The notes under the pieces are model-generated. The model saw nothing but the letters and a program-made list of their open reading frames with translations, was not told the DNA's origin and searched no databases. The position numbers were made by a program, and so were the translations under genes. A stretch of 42,958 bases of DNA from JAOTYV01 sp041557595 (GTDB lineage Bacteria > Pseudomonadota > Alphaproteobacteria > UBA8366): the NCBI GenBank assembly GCA_041557595.1, contig JBFFGE010000011.1:1-42958 (forward strand), written 5' to 3'. Each line of letters begins with the position of its first letter. Position 1 is the first letter of the stretch. Positions 35,350 through 42,958 of the stretch are shown here, in pieces.

Positions 35350-36888
35350 ATGGTTTCAGAATTCAAGAACCTCCTCCGATTGTGGCGTATCGCGCGCATC
35401 CTGGCCCGGCATGCGGCGCTGTTTCCGCTCGAGGAAGCGGGCGTGGCGCCGGTTCTGGTCGTCTGGCTCAAGCGGCTCCTGCCGTCGCGGAAGCCGGCCG
35501 GCCGTCCCGGCGAGCGGCTGGCCGCCGCGCTGATCGCGCTCGGCCCCAGCTTCATCAAGCTCGGTCAATCGCTGGCCGTGCGATCCGATCTGATCGGCGA
35601 GGAAATCGCCGACGATCTTGCCGCGCTGCAGGCCCGGATGCCGCCCTTCCCGGGCGCGGCGGCGATTCAGACGATCGAGGAGGGGCTGGGGGCGCCGATC
35701 GACACCCTGTTCAGCGAATTCGAGACCGAGCCGGTCGCCGCCGCGTCGATCGCGCAGGTGCATTTCGCGCGCACCGTCGAGGGCGAAGCGGTCGCGGTGA
35801 AGGTGCTGCGGCCCGGCATCGAGGAGCGCTTTCAGGAAGACCTGGAACTGTTCTTCTGGCTGGCGCGCCGCATCGACGCGGTCCAGCCGAAGCTGCGCCG
35901 GTTCCATCCGGTGGCGGTCGTCCAGACTTTCGCGGAGACGGTCGCCAATGAACTCGATTTGCGGATGGAGGCGGCCGCGGCGGCCGAATTTGCCGCGCAG
36001 TCGCAGGACGAGCCGCTCTTCCATGTGCCGCGGGTCGATTGGACGCGGACGTCGCGGCGGGTGCTGACCCTGGAACGGGTCGACGGTATTCCGATCAACG
36101 ATAGCAAGCGCATCCGCGAAGCCGGACTGGATACGCAGGACTTGCTGGCGCGCTCGGCGGCATCCTTTTTCCACCAGGCGTTCGAGCACGGCTTCTTTCA
36201 CGCGGACATGCACCCGGGCAACATGTTCGTCGGCGAGGACGGCAGCCTGCTGCCGGTGGATTTCGGCATCATGGGTCGGCTCGACCGCAAGACCCGTCAT
36301 TATCTGGCCGACATGCTGGTCGGCTTCCTCGACGGGGACTACCGGCGCGTGGCGGATGTGCATTTCGAGGCGGGGTATGTGCCCCGCACCCAGTCGCGCG
36401 AAGCCTTCGCCCAGGCGTGCCGCGCCATCGGCGAACCGATCCATGGCCGGCCGATGAACGAGATCTCGCTGGCCCGGCTGCTGGCCCAGCTGTTCGAGGT
36501 GACCGAGCGGTTCCAGATGGAGACGCAGCCGCAACTCCTGCTGTTGCAGAAGACCATGCTGGTTTCCGAAGGGGTCGGCCGCCGGCTCGATCCCGACACC
36601 AATATGTGGCTGCTGGCCCGGCCGCTGATCGAGGCGTGGATGCGCGACAATCGCGGGCCGGAGGCCCGATTGCGCGAGGCGGCGAGCGAGCTTGCCGATG
36701 TCGCCCGCCGATTGCCCGCGCTGTCGTCCCTGGTTGACCGGTTGTCCGATACGGTGACGGCCGACGGACTGCGGCTTCATCCGGATACGGTCGAGTGGCT
36801 GAAAGGCTCGGGCCAGGGCGGCGGCGGGCGCGGCTGGCTGCTGCTGACGGCGGCGGCGCTGGGCTTGATCATCGGGCTGCTGCTGTGA
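35350..36888 (+). CDS. ubiB: UbiB/ABC1-family atypical kinase for ubiquinone biosynthesis
   Basis: UbiB is a membrane-anchored protein-kinase-like ATPase needed for ubiquinone synthesis, probably to extract or present lipid precursors. The 512-residue protein has the KxGQ motif (FIKLGQSLAVRSDLIG), the Ala-rich loop VAAASIAQVHFA in place of a Gly-rich loop, the invariant Lys in VAVKVLRPG, and catalytic/metal motifs HADMHPGNMFV and DFGIMGRL. The C-terminal helix GWLLLTAAALGLIIGLLL anchors it. It lies 19 bases after ubiE. I see no clear terminator before coaBC. Confidence 0.95.
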   Translation: MVSEFKNLLRLWRIARILARHAALFPLEEAGVAPVLVVWLKRLLPSRKPAGRPGERLAAALIALGPSFIKLGQSLAVRSDLIGEEIADDLAALQARMPPFPGAAAIQTIEEGLGAPIDTLFSEFETEPVAAASIAQVHFARTVEGEAVAVKVLRPGIEERFQEDLELFFWLARRIDAVQPKLRRFHPVAVVQTFAETVANELDLRMEAAAAAEFAAQSQDEPLFHVPRVDWTRTSRRVLTLERVDGIPINDSKRIREAGLDTQDLLARSAASFFHQAFEHGFFHADMHPGNMFVGEDGSLLPVDFGIMGRLDRKTRHYLADMLVGFLDGDYRRVADVHFEAGYVPRTQSREAFAQACRAIGEPIHGRPMNEISLARLLAQLFEVTERFQMETQPQLLLLQKTMLVSEGVGRRLDPDTNMWLLARPLIEAWMRDNRGPEARLREAASELADVARRLPALSSLVDRLSDTVTADGLRLHPDTVEWLKGSGQGGGGRGWLLLTAAALGLIIGLLL

Positions 36889-36901
36889 GCGTGACGGCCT
36901 C

Positions 36902-36916
36902 TTAACGGCGGCTTTA
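36902..36916. promoter_or_regulatory. Candidate CtrA-like binding site upstream of coaBC
   Basis: TTAA-CGGCGGC-TTTA matches the CtrA consensus TTAA-N7-TTAA with one mismatch and is followed by CCATGG. It lies about 130 bp before the coaBC start. CtrA is common in Alphaproteobacteria, but a site of this size can occur by chance. Confidence 0.25.
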
Positions 36917-37043
36917 CCATGGTTGGTTAGAGTTTCCCGGTACCGGCCCGATGGGCGCTGCGGTGGACAGGCCTTGCGACCGGCGGTAGGGCGCACTAGG
37001 TTCGGTATTACAGTTTGCAAATGTAAAAAGCGGGAACCGCGGC

Positions 37044-38303
37044 GTGGTAAAAGGCAAGCGCATTCTCCTGATTGTTTGCGGCGGAATCGCGGCATTTAAA
37101 TGCCTCGATCTGATCCGTCGCCTGCGCGAGCGGGGCGCCACGGTGCGGTGCATATTGACCGAGGGCGGCAGCCAGTTCGTGACGCCGCTGTCGCTCGCCG
37201 CGCTCTCCGAAGACAAGGTCTATGGCGATATTTTCTCGCTGACCGACGAGTCCGAAATGGGCCATATCAACCTGTCGCGTGAGGCGGATCTGCTGGTCGT
37301 GGCGCCGGCGACGGCGGACATGCTGGCAAAGATGGCGGTGGGCATCGCAAGCGATCTGGCGACCACCGCGTTGTTGGCGACGGATAAGCCGGTGATGACG
37401 GTGCCGGCGATGAATGTGCGGATGTGGGAACATGCCGCGACCCGGGCCAATGTCGCGACGCTGGATACGCGGGGCGTGCTGCGGGTCGGTCCTGTCGAGG
37501 GCGACATGGCTTGCGGCGAATACGGCGAGGGGCGGATGGCCGATGTGCCGGATATTCTCGGCGCCATCGAGAATTTCTTCGCAACCGGGTTCCAGGCGGG
37601 ATCCCCTGCGCGGCCTTTGGCCGGTCATCGCGCGCTGGTGACCAGCGGCCCGACGCGCGAGCCGATCGATCCGGTGCGCTTCATCGCCAATCATTCGTCG
37701 GGCAAGCAGGGCCACGCCATCGCGGACGCGCTGGCCCGGCTCGGCGCCGAGACCACCCTGGTAACCGGTCCCGTCGCATTACCCGATCCGCCCGGCATGT
37801 CGGTCGTGCATATCGAGACCGCGCGCGAAATGCTGGCGGCGTGCAAATCGGCGCTGCCGGTCGATGTTGCGGTCTGCGCCGCGGCGGTGGCCGATTGGCG
37901 CGTCAAGAAATCGGCCACGCAAAAGCTGAAGAAGAACGGCGGCAAGCCCCTGCCGCTCGAATTGACCGAGAACCCGGATATCCTGCGCACGCTGGCTCAG
38001 GCGTCGGGCAATCGGCGGCCGAAACTGGTCGTCGGATTTGCCGCGGAGACCGAGAACCTGATCGAGAACGCCCAGAAAAAGCGCCTTCGCAAGGGCTGCG
38101 ACTGGCTGCTGGCGAACGATGTCTCGCCCGACCAGGGCACTTTCGGCGGCGAGTCGAACACGCTGCATCTGGTCAACGATGACGGCGTCGAGGCCTGGCC
38201 GCGGATGAGCAAGACGGCGGCCGCGGAGCGGCTCGCGCGCGCGGTCGCGGACCATTTCGCCGGCGCTCGCGGCGACGGGCCGGGAGTTCCGGCCGACACA
38301 TGA
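37044..38303 (+). CDS. coaBC: Bifunctional phosphopantothenoylcysteine decarboxylase/synthetase CoaBC
   Basis: CoaBC makes 4'-phosphopantetheine in coenzyme A synthesis: CoaB joins cysteine to phosphopantothenate with CTP, and CoaC decarboxylates the product with FMN. The 419-residue protein has the CoaC flavoprotein half (GGIAAFKCLDLIRRL, catalytic His in MGHINLSREADLL, PAMNVRMW, and the Cys loop MACGEYGEGRM). The CoaB half (TSGPTREPIDPVRFIANHSSGKQG and the lysine cluster KKSATQKLKKN) follows. It begins with GTG at 37044, which gives the canonical start KGKRILLIVCGG. Its end overlaps dut (ATGA). Confidence 0.96.
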   Translation: MVKGKRILLIVCGGIAAFKCLDLIRRLRERGATVRCILTEGGSQFVTPLSLAALSEDKVYGDIFSLTDESEMGHINLSREADLLVVAPATADMLAKMAVGIASDLATTALLATDKPVMTVPAMNVRMWEHAATRANVATLDTRGVLRVGPVEGDMACGEYGEGRMADVPDILGAIENFFATGFQAGSPARPLAGHRALVTSGPTREPIDPVRFIANHSSGKQGHAIADALARLGAETTLVTGPVALPDPPGMSVVHIETAREMLAACKSALPVDVAVCAAAVADWRVKKSATQKLKKNGGKPLPLELTENPDILRTLAQASGNRRPKLVVGFAAETENLIENAQKKRLRKGCDWLLANDVSPDQGTFGGESNTLHLVNDDGVEAWPRMSKTAAAERLARAVADHFAGARGDGPGVPADT

Positions 38304-38782
38304 AACCGGTTAGCGTCGCCGTTACGCGGCTGCCCCATGGCGCCGATCTTCCCTTGCCCCGCTACGAGACGGCCGAGAGCGCCGGTCTCGACCTGCTGGC
38401 CGCCTTGGGCGAGGACGTCATCCTGCCGCCGGGCGGCCGGGCGCTCATTCCGTCGGGGCTTGCCATCGCGCTGCCCGCCGGGACCGAGGCGCAGGTGCGG
38501 CCACGGTCGGGTCTCGCGCTCCGCGACGGCGTGACCGTGCTGAACAGCCCGGGCACGGTCGATGCGGACTACCGGGGCGAGGTCGGCGTCATCCTGATCA
38601 ATCACGGGGCGGCGGATTTCACCGTCACCCGCGGCATGCGGATTGCGCAGCTTGTCGTCGCGCCAGTGACCCGGTTGGAATGGGCGGTCGTCGACGCGCT
38701 GCCCGAGACCGTGCGCGGCGCCGGCGGCTTCGGCTCCACCGGAACGGGGTCCGCCGGCGAGTCGGGTGAAAACGACCGATGA
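38300..38782 (+). CDS. dut: Deoxyuridine 5'-triphosphate nucleotidohydrolase (dUTPase)
   Basis: Dut hydrolyses dUTP to dUMP, which keeps uracil out of DNA and supplies dTMP synthesis. The 160-residue trimeric dUTPase shows all five motifs in order: AGLDLLA, PRSGLAL, GTVDADYRGEVGVIL, GMRIAQLV and RGAGGFGSTG. The coaBC-dut pairing is conserved widely. The start overlaps the coaBC stop and its own stop overlaps the start of the Rrf2 gene, so three genes are coupled. The C-terminal tail after motif V (about 13 residues) is longer than usual and acidic. Confidence 0.97.
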   Translation: MKPVSVAVTRLPHGADLPLPRYETAESAGLDLLAALGEDVILPPGGRALIPSGLAIALPAGTEAQVRPRSGLALRDGVTVLNSPGTVDADYRGEVGVILINHGAADFTVTRGMRIAQLVVAPVTRLEWAVVDALPETVRGAGGFGSTGTGSAGESGENDR

Positions 38783-39231
38783 TGCGCCTGACCCGCAAAC
38801 TCCGATTCGCCATCGAAGCGGTGCTCGATATCGCCTACAACGCCTCGGACGTGCCTGTGCAAAGCAAGGAAATCGCCGAGCGTCAGGGCATTCCCCGCCG
38901 CTATCTCGAGCAGGTTCTGCAGCATCTGGTGCGCGCCGACATCCTGCGCGGCGTGCGCGGCCCGCGCGGCGGCTATCGGCTCGCCCGCGAACGGCGGCGC
39001 ATCGCGCTGGCGGAGATCGTTCGTATCGTGTCCGAGATCGAACTGAGCGAATCGGCGGCGGGCGATGCGGGCTCGCCGCTCGGCAAGGCGGTGCTGGAGC
39101 CCATCTGGTCGGAAATTGAAGCCGCCGCCATGCGGCAGCTCGAGACAATCAGTATCGAGGATTTATGCCGCAAGGCCCGCGAGTCGGGCGTCGAAAGCGG
39201 CCGGGAAAGCCCGTTGGACTTCGCTATCTAG
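38779..39231 (+). CDS. Rrf2-family transcriptional regulator
   Basis: This 150-residue winged-helix regulator has LTRKLRFAIEAVLDIAYNA, the recognition region KEIAERQGIPRRYLEQVLQHLVRADIL, and the wing GPRGGYRLARERRRIALAEIV typical of Rrf2. The three closely spaced cysteines that hold the Fe-S cluster in IscR or NsrR are absent (the only Cys is in DLCRKA), so it is closer to CymR-type or cluster-free members. It overlaps dut by four bases; this dut-Rrf2 linkage is common in Rhodospirillales and relatives, usually before cysteine/Fe-S genes. Here the next gene is convergent. Confidence 0.88.
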   Translation: MMRLTRKLRFAIEAVLDIAYNASDVPVQSKEIAERQGIPRRYLEQVLQHLVRADILRGVRGPRGGYRLARERRRIALAEIVRIVSEIELSESAAGDAGSPLGKAVLEPIWSEIEAAAMRQLETISIEDLCRKARESGVESGRESPLDFAI

Positions 39232-39267
39232 CAAATACGTCGTCGCCGTAACCGGCCGCGAGTCGGC

Positions 39268-40158
39268 TTAGTCGAGTGCCGGCGGTTCGCAGCAGACCTC
39301 CTCATAGCCATAGCGCCGTTTCAGCAGCCCATTGAATTCATAAACATCGAGGGTGACTTCATAGGCGGGCCGCGTGATCTCGATATGCGGCGTCCAGCAA
39401 CCAAGCTGCTGATAGGTAGCGATGCAATCGGCGAGAACGCTTTCGTCGATGTCGGGGAAATAAGGTTTCTCGGCCTTGGCGATCTCGGCGGCCGGCGTCG
39501 CGGTCATATAGGCCCGCGTTTTCGTGTAGGCGCGGACGAACGCTGTCGCCATGTCGGATTCGAGCCAGTCGCGGGTCGAGGCGAGGCTGGAAAATCCGCA
39601 GGGACCGATTTGCGGGCCGACCTGGGCGACGATATGGCCGACGCCGTCGGCGACCAGCTGCTGCGGAAACGGCCCTTGCTGTTGAATGTAATGCCCCTGG
39701 CCGTTGCGGAACGCCGTGTCGATATCGGCCGCTCCGCCGGGGGTGATGGGATTGATTTTCGCGAAATCGATGCCTGCCTTGTGACAGGCGTATTTGAACA
39801 TATCGAGCGGCTGGCCGCCGCCGAACATGACGACATCGGCGCCTTCCAGCTTGTCCCAGGTAAAGGCCGGATCGGCGACGCGGCCGGTCAGGAAAAACCC
39901 ATCCATCTCGTTGACTTGGGCGAAATGGACGCCGGCCGGCGTTTCCCCCTTGTTGAGCGAGGTGAAGCCCTGGCTCAGGGCTGATTGAACCACATGGGCG
40001 GAGCCGTTGGTCAAGGCGGCCAGCGCGAAAACGCCCGGCGGCGCGACCGACCAATCCGGGTCGAGGCCTTCCGCCTTGAGGAACCCGCCCGACATCGTCG
40101 AAATGAGCGGCGAATAGAACGCCGAGAACAGAGTGAACTGGATATTGATTTTTGCCAT
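39268..40158 (-). CDS. NMT1/THI5-like substrate-binding-fold protein lacking a signal peptide
   Basis: This 296-residue protein has the fold of periplasmic binding proteins of the NMT1/THI5 family (LFSAFYSPLISTMSGGFLKAEGL, then ALAALTNGSAHVVQSAL, then LEGADVVMFGGGQPLDMF). Unlike transport components it begins MAKINIQF with no signal peptide, and no ABC permease or ATPase gene is nearby. It could be a cytoplasmic ligand-binding or catalytic relative. The closest named idea is a THI5-like protein, but the Cys-rich iron motif of THI5 is not seen; there is only GPCGF and a C-terminal CC. The downstream stretch converges with the Rrf2 gene. Function unassigned. Confidence 0.7.
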   Translation of the reverse strand: MAKINIQFTLFSAFYSPLISTMSGGFLKAEGLDPDWSVAPPGVFALAALTNGSAHVVQSALSQGFTSLNKGETPAGVHFAQVNEMDGFFLTGRVADPAFTWDKLEGADVVMFGGGQPLDMFKYACHKAGIDFAKINPITPGGAADIDTAFRNGQGHYIQQQGPFPQQLVADGVGHIVAQVGPQIGPCGFSSLASTRDWLESDMATAFVRAYTKTRAYMTATPAAEIAKAEKPYFPDIDESVLADCIATYQQLGCWTPHIEITRPAYEVTLDVYEFNGLLKRRYGYEEVCCEPPALD

Positions 40159-40280
40159 GTCGCTATGCCTTTGCTGGTGCCGGCCGGATCGCCATTGGAT
40201 CCACGGGGTCAATCCGGCATTGGCCGCGCGATGCTATCCGGTTCGCCCGCCCCCGGGCGGGGCCTGGGCGGCGGGACCGG

Positions 40281-40568
40281 CTATTTGTGGGCTATTTCCT
40301 TGTCGGTGAACAGATAGTCCTTCAGCTCCTTGTCGAAGGTCGGATCCTTGCGCCGGATCCATTCCAACACCATGGCCGCGTGTTCTTTTTCCTCGTCGCG
40401 GTTATGCGCGAGAATGGCCTTCAGGTCGCCATCCTTACAGGCGTCGACCCGCTGGTTGTACCAGTCCACCGCCTCGAGCTCTTCCATCAAGGACGTGATC
40501 GCCCGATGCATGTCGCGCGTCTCGTCGGAAAGTTCGCCGATCGGCTCGTGATAGCCTTCGTTTGCCAT
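40281..40568 (-). CDS. EncFtn-like ferritin without encapsulin-targeting tail
   Basis: This 95-residue protein closely resembles the ferritin domain of encapsulated ferritin (EncFtn) of Rhodospirillum rubrum, a two-helix protein whose dimers build a ferroxidase site inside encapsulin. The core is SLMEELEAVDWYNQRVDA and AILAHNRDEEKEHAAMVLEWIRR (given in two parts). Residues matching the EncFtn site are E30, E60 and H63 (ferroxidase centre), with E29, E32, W36 and Y37 around it. It ends LFTDKEIAHK, where the longer EncFtn continues into a targeting peptide. No encapsulin gene is adjacent. AGAGGT precedes the ATG. A GC-rich hairpin (CCCGCCC/GGGCGGG near 40238-40253) lies after its stop. Confidence 0.85.
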   Translation of the reverse strand: MANEGYHEPIGELSDETRDMHRAITSLMEELEAVDWYNQRVDACKDGDLKAILAHNRDEEKEHAAMVLEWIRRKDPTFDKELKDYLFTDKEIAHK

Positions 40569-40749
40569 GCCCCTACCTCTGCTTTGTTCGGCGGCCGATC
40601 GAGCCGCCCCTGTCGCCTGAACCAGTAATAGCGCAAGCACCCGGTGCTGGAAACCGCTATGAGCCCGGCGTTGGCGGGAGGGGTCGGTGCAAATTGTCGC
40701 AGAAAAGCGGTCCGAATTTGTGGCCGCTCCCGCCGGCGGGGCGGCAGGG

Positions 40750-41853
40750 TCAGGCGGCGTGTGCCAATGCGGGCTCGATCGGCCAGACCGCCGCCGGCAC
40801 CATAATCTGGCCGGCGAAGATCGGCCGCGCCGTCCGGACCAGATAGGCGGCGTCGATTTCGGTCGTTGCGCCGTTGGCGGTCGCGCGGATGTCGATCTCG
40901 ATTGCCCCCTTGGGATGCTCCACGCGAATGGCGGCGGACGGGTTCCGGCGATGCAGGTCATGCGCGACCGAACCTTCGATCAAGGCGGCGCCGGCGACGC
41001 AGATCGCCCCGGTTGCGGCATGGGCGGCATGGCAGTTTTGCGGCACGAAATAGCGGGACGAGACGCCGTCCGGGCCTTGCGGTTTGGCGAGCAGGGCGAT
41101 CTTGGGAATGACGGAATTAGAGACGTCGCCGAGCCCCATGCGCCGCGCCGCTTCGCGGCGGACCGATTCCAGCCGGTCGAGGAAATCGCCGTCCGCATCG
41201 AGCTCTTCCTTCGTCTCATAGCCCGTCTTGCCGAGGCTCGAAGCGGGCGCGAGAACCATCGGCATCGCCAAGTCGATGCAGGTCACCGGGACGCCCTGCA
41301 CCGTGTCCCGCACATTTCCTGTCGGCAGAAGCCGGCCGGTCTTGCCGCCGGCGATGTTGCGGAAGCCGAGCTTGATCGGCGCCGCCGAACCGGGGACGCC
41401 GTCGATCGCGGTGTCGCCGTCGTAGCAGACCTGGTGGCCGGGCGTCCGGACGATGGTTTCGATCAAGGCGCCGGTGTTGACGTTGTGAATGCGCACCACG
41501 GTTTCGCCGTCCTCTGCCGGCACGAAGCCGCTTTCGATGGCGAAGGGTGCTACGCCGGCCAGTATGTTGCCGCAGGATGGCGCGGTATCGACGACGGCGT
41601 CCTGCACACCGACCTGGGCAAACAAGTAGTCGACCTGGGCCCAGGGATGCGTTGACGGCGACACGATGGCGACCTTGCTCGATACGCTGGTGCCGCCGCC
41701 GGCCCCGTCGATCTGGGACGGATCCGCCGACCCCAATGCGGCCACCAGGACCGCGTCGCGGGTCGCGGTGTCGGCCGGCAGATCGGCACCCTTGAAATAG
41801 AGCCCCCGGGAGGTCCCGCCACGCATCATCACGCACGGTATGGATCGCTGCAT
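40750..41853 (-). CDS. PrpF-family isomerase (possible 4-oxalomesaconate tautomerase)
   Basis: This 367-residue protein belongs to the PrpF family (diaminopimelate-epimerase fold), which isomerises aconitate-like acids: methylaconitate in PrpF or 4-oxalomesaconate in GalD/LigU. The start MQRSIPCVMMRGGTSRGLYF is the family signature. The two catalytic-region motifs are the Cys loop DTAPSCGNILAGVAPF and the later KIALLAKP and NCHAAHAATGAICVAGA. The ATG at 41853 follows GGAG at eight bases. It faces a LysR regulator across an 87-bp gap, an arrangement used for aromatic-acid (gallate/protocatechuate) or propionate pathways. No acnD or prpC lies here, so GalD-like is my preference. Confidence 0.82.
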   Translation of the reverse strand: MQRSIPCVMMRGGTSRGLYFKGADLPADTATRDAVLVAALGSADPSQIDGAGGGTSVSSKVAIVSPSTHPWAQVDYLFAQVGVQDAVVDTAPSCGNILAGVAPFAIESGFVPAEDGETVVRIHNVNTGALIETIVRTPGHQVCYDGDTAIDGVPGSAAPIKLGFRNIAGGKTGRLLPTGNVRDTVQGVPVTCIDLAMPMVLAPASSLGKTGYETKEELDADGDFLDRLESVRREAARRMGLGDVSNSVIPKIALLAKPQGPDGVSSRYFVPQNCHAAHAATGAICVAGAALIEGSVAHDLHRRNPSAAIRVEHPKGAIEIDIRATANGATTEIDAAYLVRTARPIFAGQIMVPAAVWPIEPALAHAA

Positions 41854-41911
41854 TTCCTGTACTCCATCGTTGAAGGCAGTTTGCCAAAGCACGATAGATG
41901 TGTACATTTCA

Positions 41912-41929
41912 ATTAAATCACTTATTAAT
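41912..41929. promoter_or_regulatory. Candidate LysR-type operator between prpF-like gene and lysR
   Basis: ATTAA-N8-TTAAT is a perfect inverted repeat that fits the T-N11-A rule of LysR-type sites. It lies 12 bp before the lysR start in an AT-rich divergent promoter region. Confidence 0.5.
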
Positions 41930-41940
41930 GCAGTAAACGC

Positions 41941-42852
41941 ATGAATATAAATCTCGAGGATGTCCGGGCCTTTCTGGTGATCGCGGAGCTGGAAAGCTTC
42001 CGTCAGGCGGCGGATCGGCTTGCGGTTTCGCAATCGGCGCTTTCCCGGCGCGTTCAGAAAATCGAGGACCATCTGGGCGCGCGCCTGTTCGATCGCTCGA
42101 CGCGGCGCGTGGCGTTGACCGCAATCGGCCGGGAATTCGTGCCCCTCGCCCATCGCATGCTCGGCGAATTCGAACGCGCGCTGGGGCGGATCGGCGATGT
42201 CATTCAAAAACGGATGGGCGTGGTTACCATTGCGAGCCTGATGACCGTGGCCTGCGGCCTGCTGCCGCTTGCAGCCGACCGCTTCGGGTCCGACCATCCG
42301 GATATCAAACTCAGAATTCTCGACGCGACGGGGCCGGACATCCTGGAGCATGTGCGGTCCGGCGAAGCCGAGTTCGGGATCGACATGGAGGGCGAACCGG
42401 ATGCGGAGATCGCTTTCGAGCCCCTCGCCGTGGAACACTATGTCCTGGCCTGCCGCCCGGAGCACCCGCTGGCTGGTGATACACCGCTTCCCTGGGCGCA
42501 GGCGACGGGGCACCGCTGCATCGTATTGGGGCCGGACAGCGGCATCGGCCGGCATCTGCGGGCAGCGCTGCCATCGCTCGAGTGGCAGTTTGAAATGCAG
42601 CACCTCAGCACGGTAATGGGTTTTCTTGCGGCGGGGCTGGGCGTTGCGGCCATTCCGGCGCTGGCGCTTGCGTCGGTCAACTCGGCAAACCTCACCTGCC
42701 GCCGGCTGATCGAACCCGCAATCGAGCGCCGCATCGGCCTGATCCGGCGCCGGGGCGCCGCCCTGTCGCCGGCGGCCCAGAGCCTGCGCGGTTGCGTGAT
42801 CTCGGAATTCGCGGCGTTTCGGGCCGCATTCCGGCACAATGCTCCGGGTTAA
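41941..42852 (+). CDS. LysR-family transcriptional regulator
   Basis: This 303-residue regulator has the LysR winged helix in residues 1-65 (LEDVRAFLVIAELESFRQAADRLAVSQ in two parts, then SALSRRVQKIEDHLGARLFDRSTRRVALT). A linker helix and a periplasmic-binding-type effector domain follow (VTIASLMTVACGLLPLAADRF, then MGFLAAGLGVAAIPALAL). It is divergent from the PrpF-like gene and most likely activates it in response to a pathway metabolite. The inverted repeat ATTAA-N8-TTAAT sits just upstream. The stop is followed 35 bases later by repeat copy C. Confidence 0.92.
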   Translation: MNINLEDVRAFLVIAELESFRQAADRLAVSQSALSRRVQKIEDHLGARLFDRSTRRVALTAIGREFVPLAHRMLGEFERALGRIGDVIQKRMGVVTIASLMTVACGLLPLAADRFGSDHPDIKLRILDATGPDILEHVRSGEAEFGIDMEGEPDAEIAFEPLAVEHYVLACRPEHPLAGDTPLPWAQATGHRCIVLGPDSGIGRHLRAALPSLEWQFEMQHLSTVMGFLAAGLGVAAIPALALASVNSANLTCRRLIEPAIERRIGLIRRRGAALSPAAQSLRGCVISEFAAFRAAFRHNAPG

Positions 42853-42886
42853 GGCCCAATTCGGCGTGTCGCGTCAAAAAAGCCGG

Positions 42887-42958
42887 CTAGATCAACCTGC
42901 CTTTGATTGGACTCAATTAATGGCGGAAAAGCTGATCGATTCTAAAAAGATAGAGCAG
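42887..42958 (+). repeat. 72-bp palindromic repeat, copy C (at window edge)
   Basis: This copy begins CTAGATCAACCTGCC and runs exactly to the end of the window, so its outer arm cannot be seen. By hand count it matches copy B at 61 of 72 positions without gaps. Reading plus, an open frame gives LDQPAFDWTQL-MAEKLIDSKKIEQ, similar to the other two copies. It lies 34 bases past the lysR stop and has the same orientation relative to the upstream gene as copy A. Confidence 0.8.

Noticed and set aside
41854..42837. Upstream extension of the PrpF-like frame to 42837
   Set aside because: It would run antisense through the whole lysR gene; the family N-terminus and a good ribosome site fix the start at 41853.
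39232..42958. Encapsulin or other nanocompartment genes around the EncFtn-like ferritin
   Set aside because: All flanking genes were identified as other families; no HK97-fold shell protein is present in the window.

Overview
The window is a compact, GC-rich stretch of alphaproteobacterial chromosome. Several features point to Rhodospirillales or a close relative: a Ros/MucR-type regulator, a Fur/Mur protein without CXXC zinc sites, a YlxR protein fused to an L7Ae-like domain, fabA-fabB-fabI together, the block mutM/ubiE-ubiB-coaBC-dut, and an EncFtn-like ferritin resembling that of Rhodospirillum rubrum. I place it by gene content only; there is no rRNA or tRNA gene here. Forty-one protein genes are supported, nearly all core housekeeping.

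Layout. Positions 232-1341 (minus) hold an exported polysaccharide deacetylase. Positions 1505-3900 (plus) hold tsaB-rimI and two regulators (MucR type, Fur/Mur type). Positions 4131-9549 are a tightly overlapped run miaB-phoH-ybeY-corC-lnt (tRNA modification, RNA processing, envelope lipoprotein acylation). A small XRE regulator, metK and trmB follow. Positions 12535-21950 are the transcription/translation superoperon rimP-nusA-ylxR-infB-rbfA-truB-rpsO-pnp, closed by a strong intrinsic terminator. Positions 22079-24720 (minus) are fabA-fabB-fabI for fatty-acid synthesis. Positions 24886-31325 (minus) are the replication cluster dnaA-dnaN-recF-gyrB, with rpsT upstream of it behind a near-consensus promoter. 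Then come an enoyl-CoA hydratase, a small exported protein and mutM (minus), with ubiE-ubiB-coaBC-dut-Rrf2 regulator diverging from mutM (plus). The last 3.7 kb is more accessory: a cytoplasmic NMT1/THI5-like binding protein, a short EncFtn-like ferritin and a PrpF-family isomerase (all minus), with a divergent LysR regulator.

The least expected signals are not core genes. (1) Three copies of a 72-bp palindromic repeat (149-220, 10147-10218, 42887-42958) lie just beyond gene ends. They align without gaps, share a bulged hairpin, and keep one open frame encoding a similar peptide. (2) The EncFtn-like ferritin has all the ferroxidase residues but ends where an encapsulin-targeting tail would begin, and there is no encapsulin gene beside it. 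(3) tsaB has no Shine-Dalgarno of its own and appears to be coupled to a 14-codon leader ORF that has a perfect one. (4) The zinc sites of MucR and MutM are atypical. (5) There are structured leaders or palindromes upstream of rimP, pnp, miaB and dnaA. I see no CRISPR array, prophage, IS element or clear replication origin.
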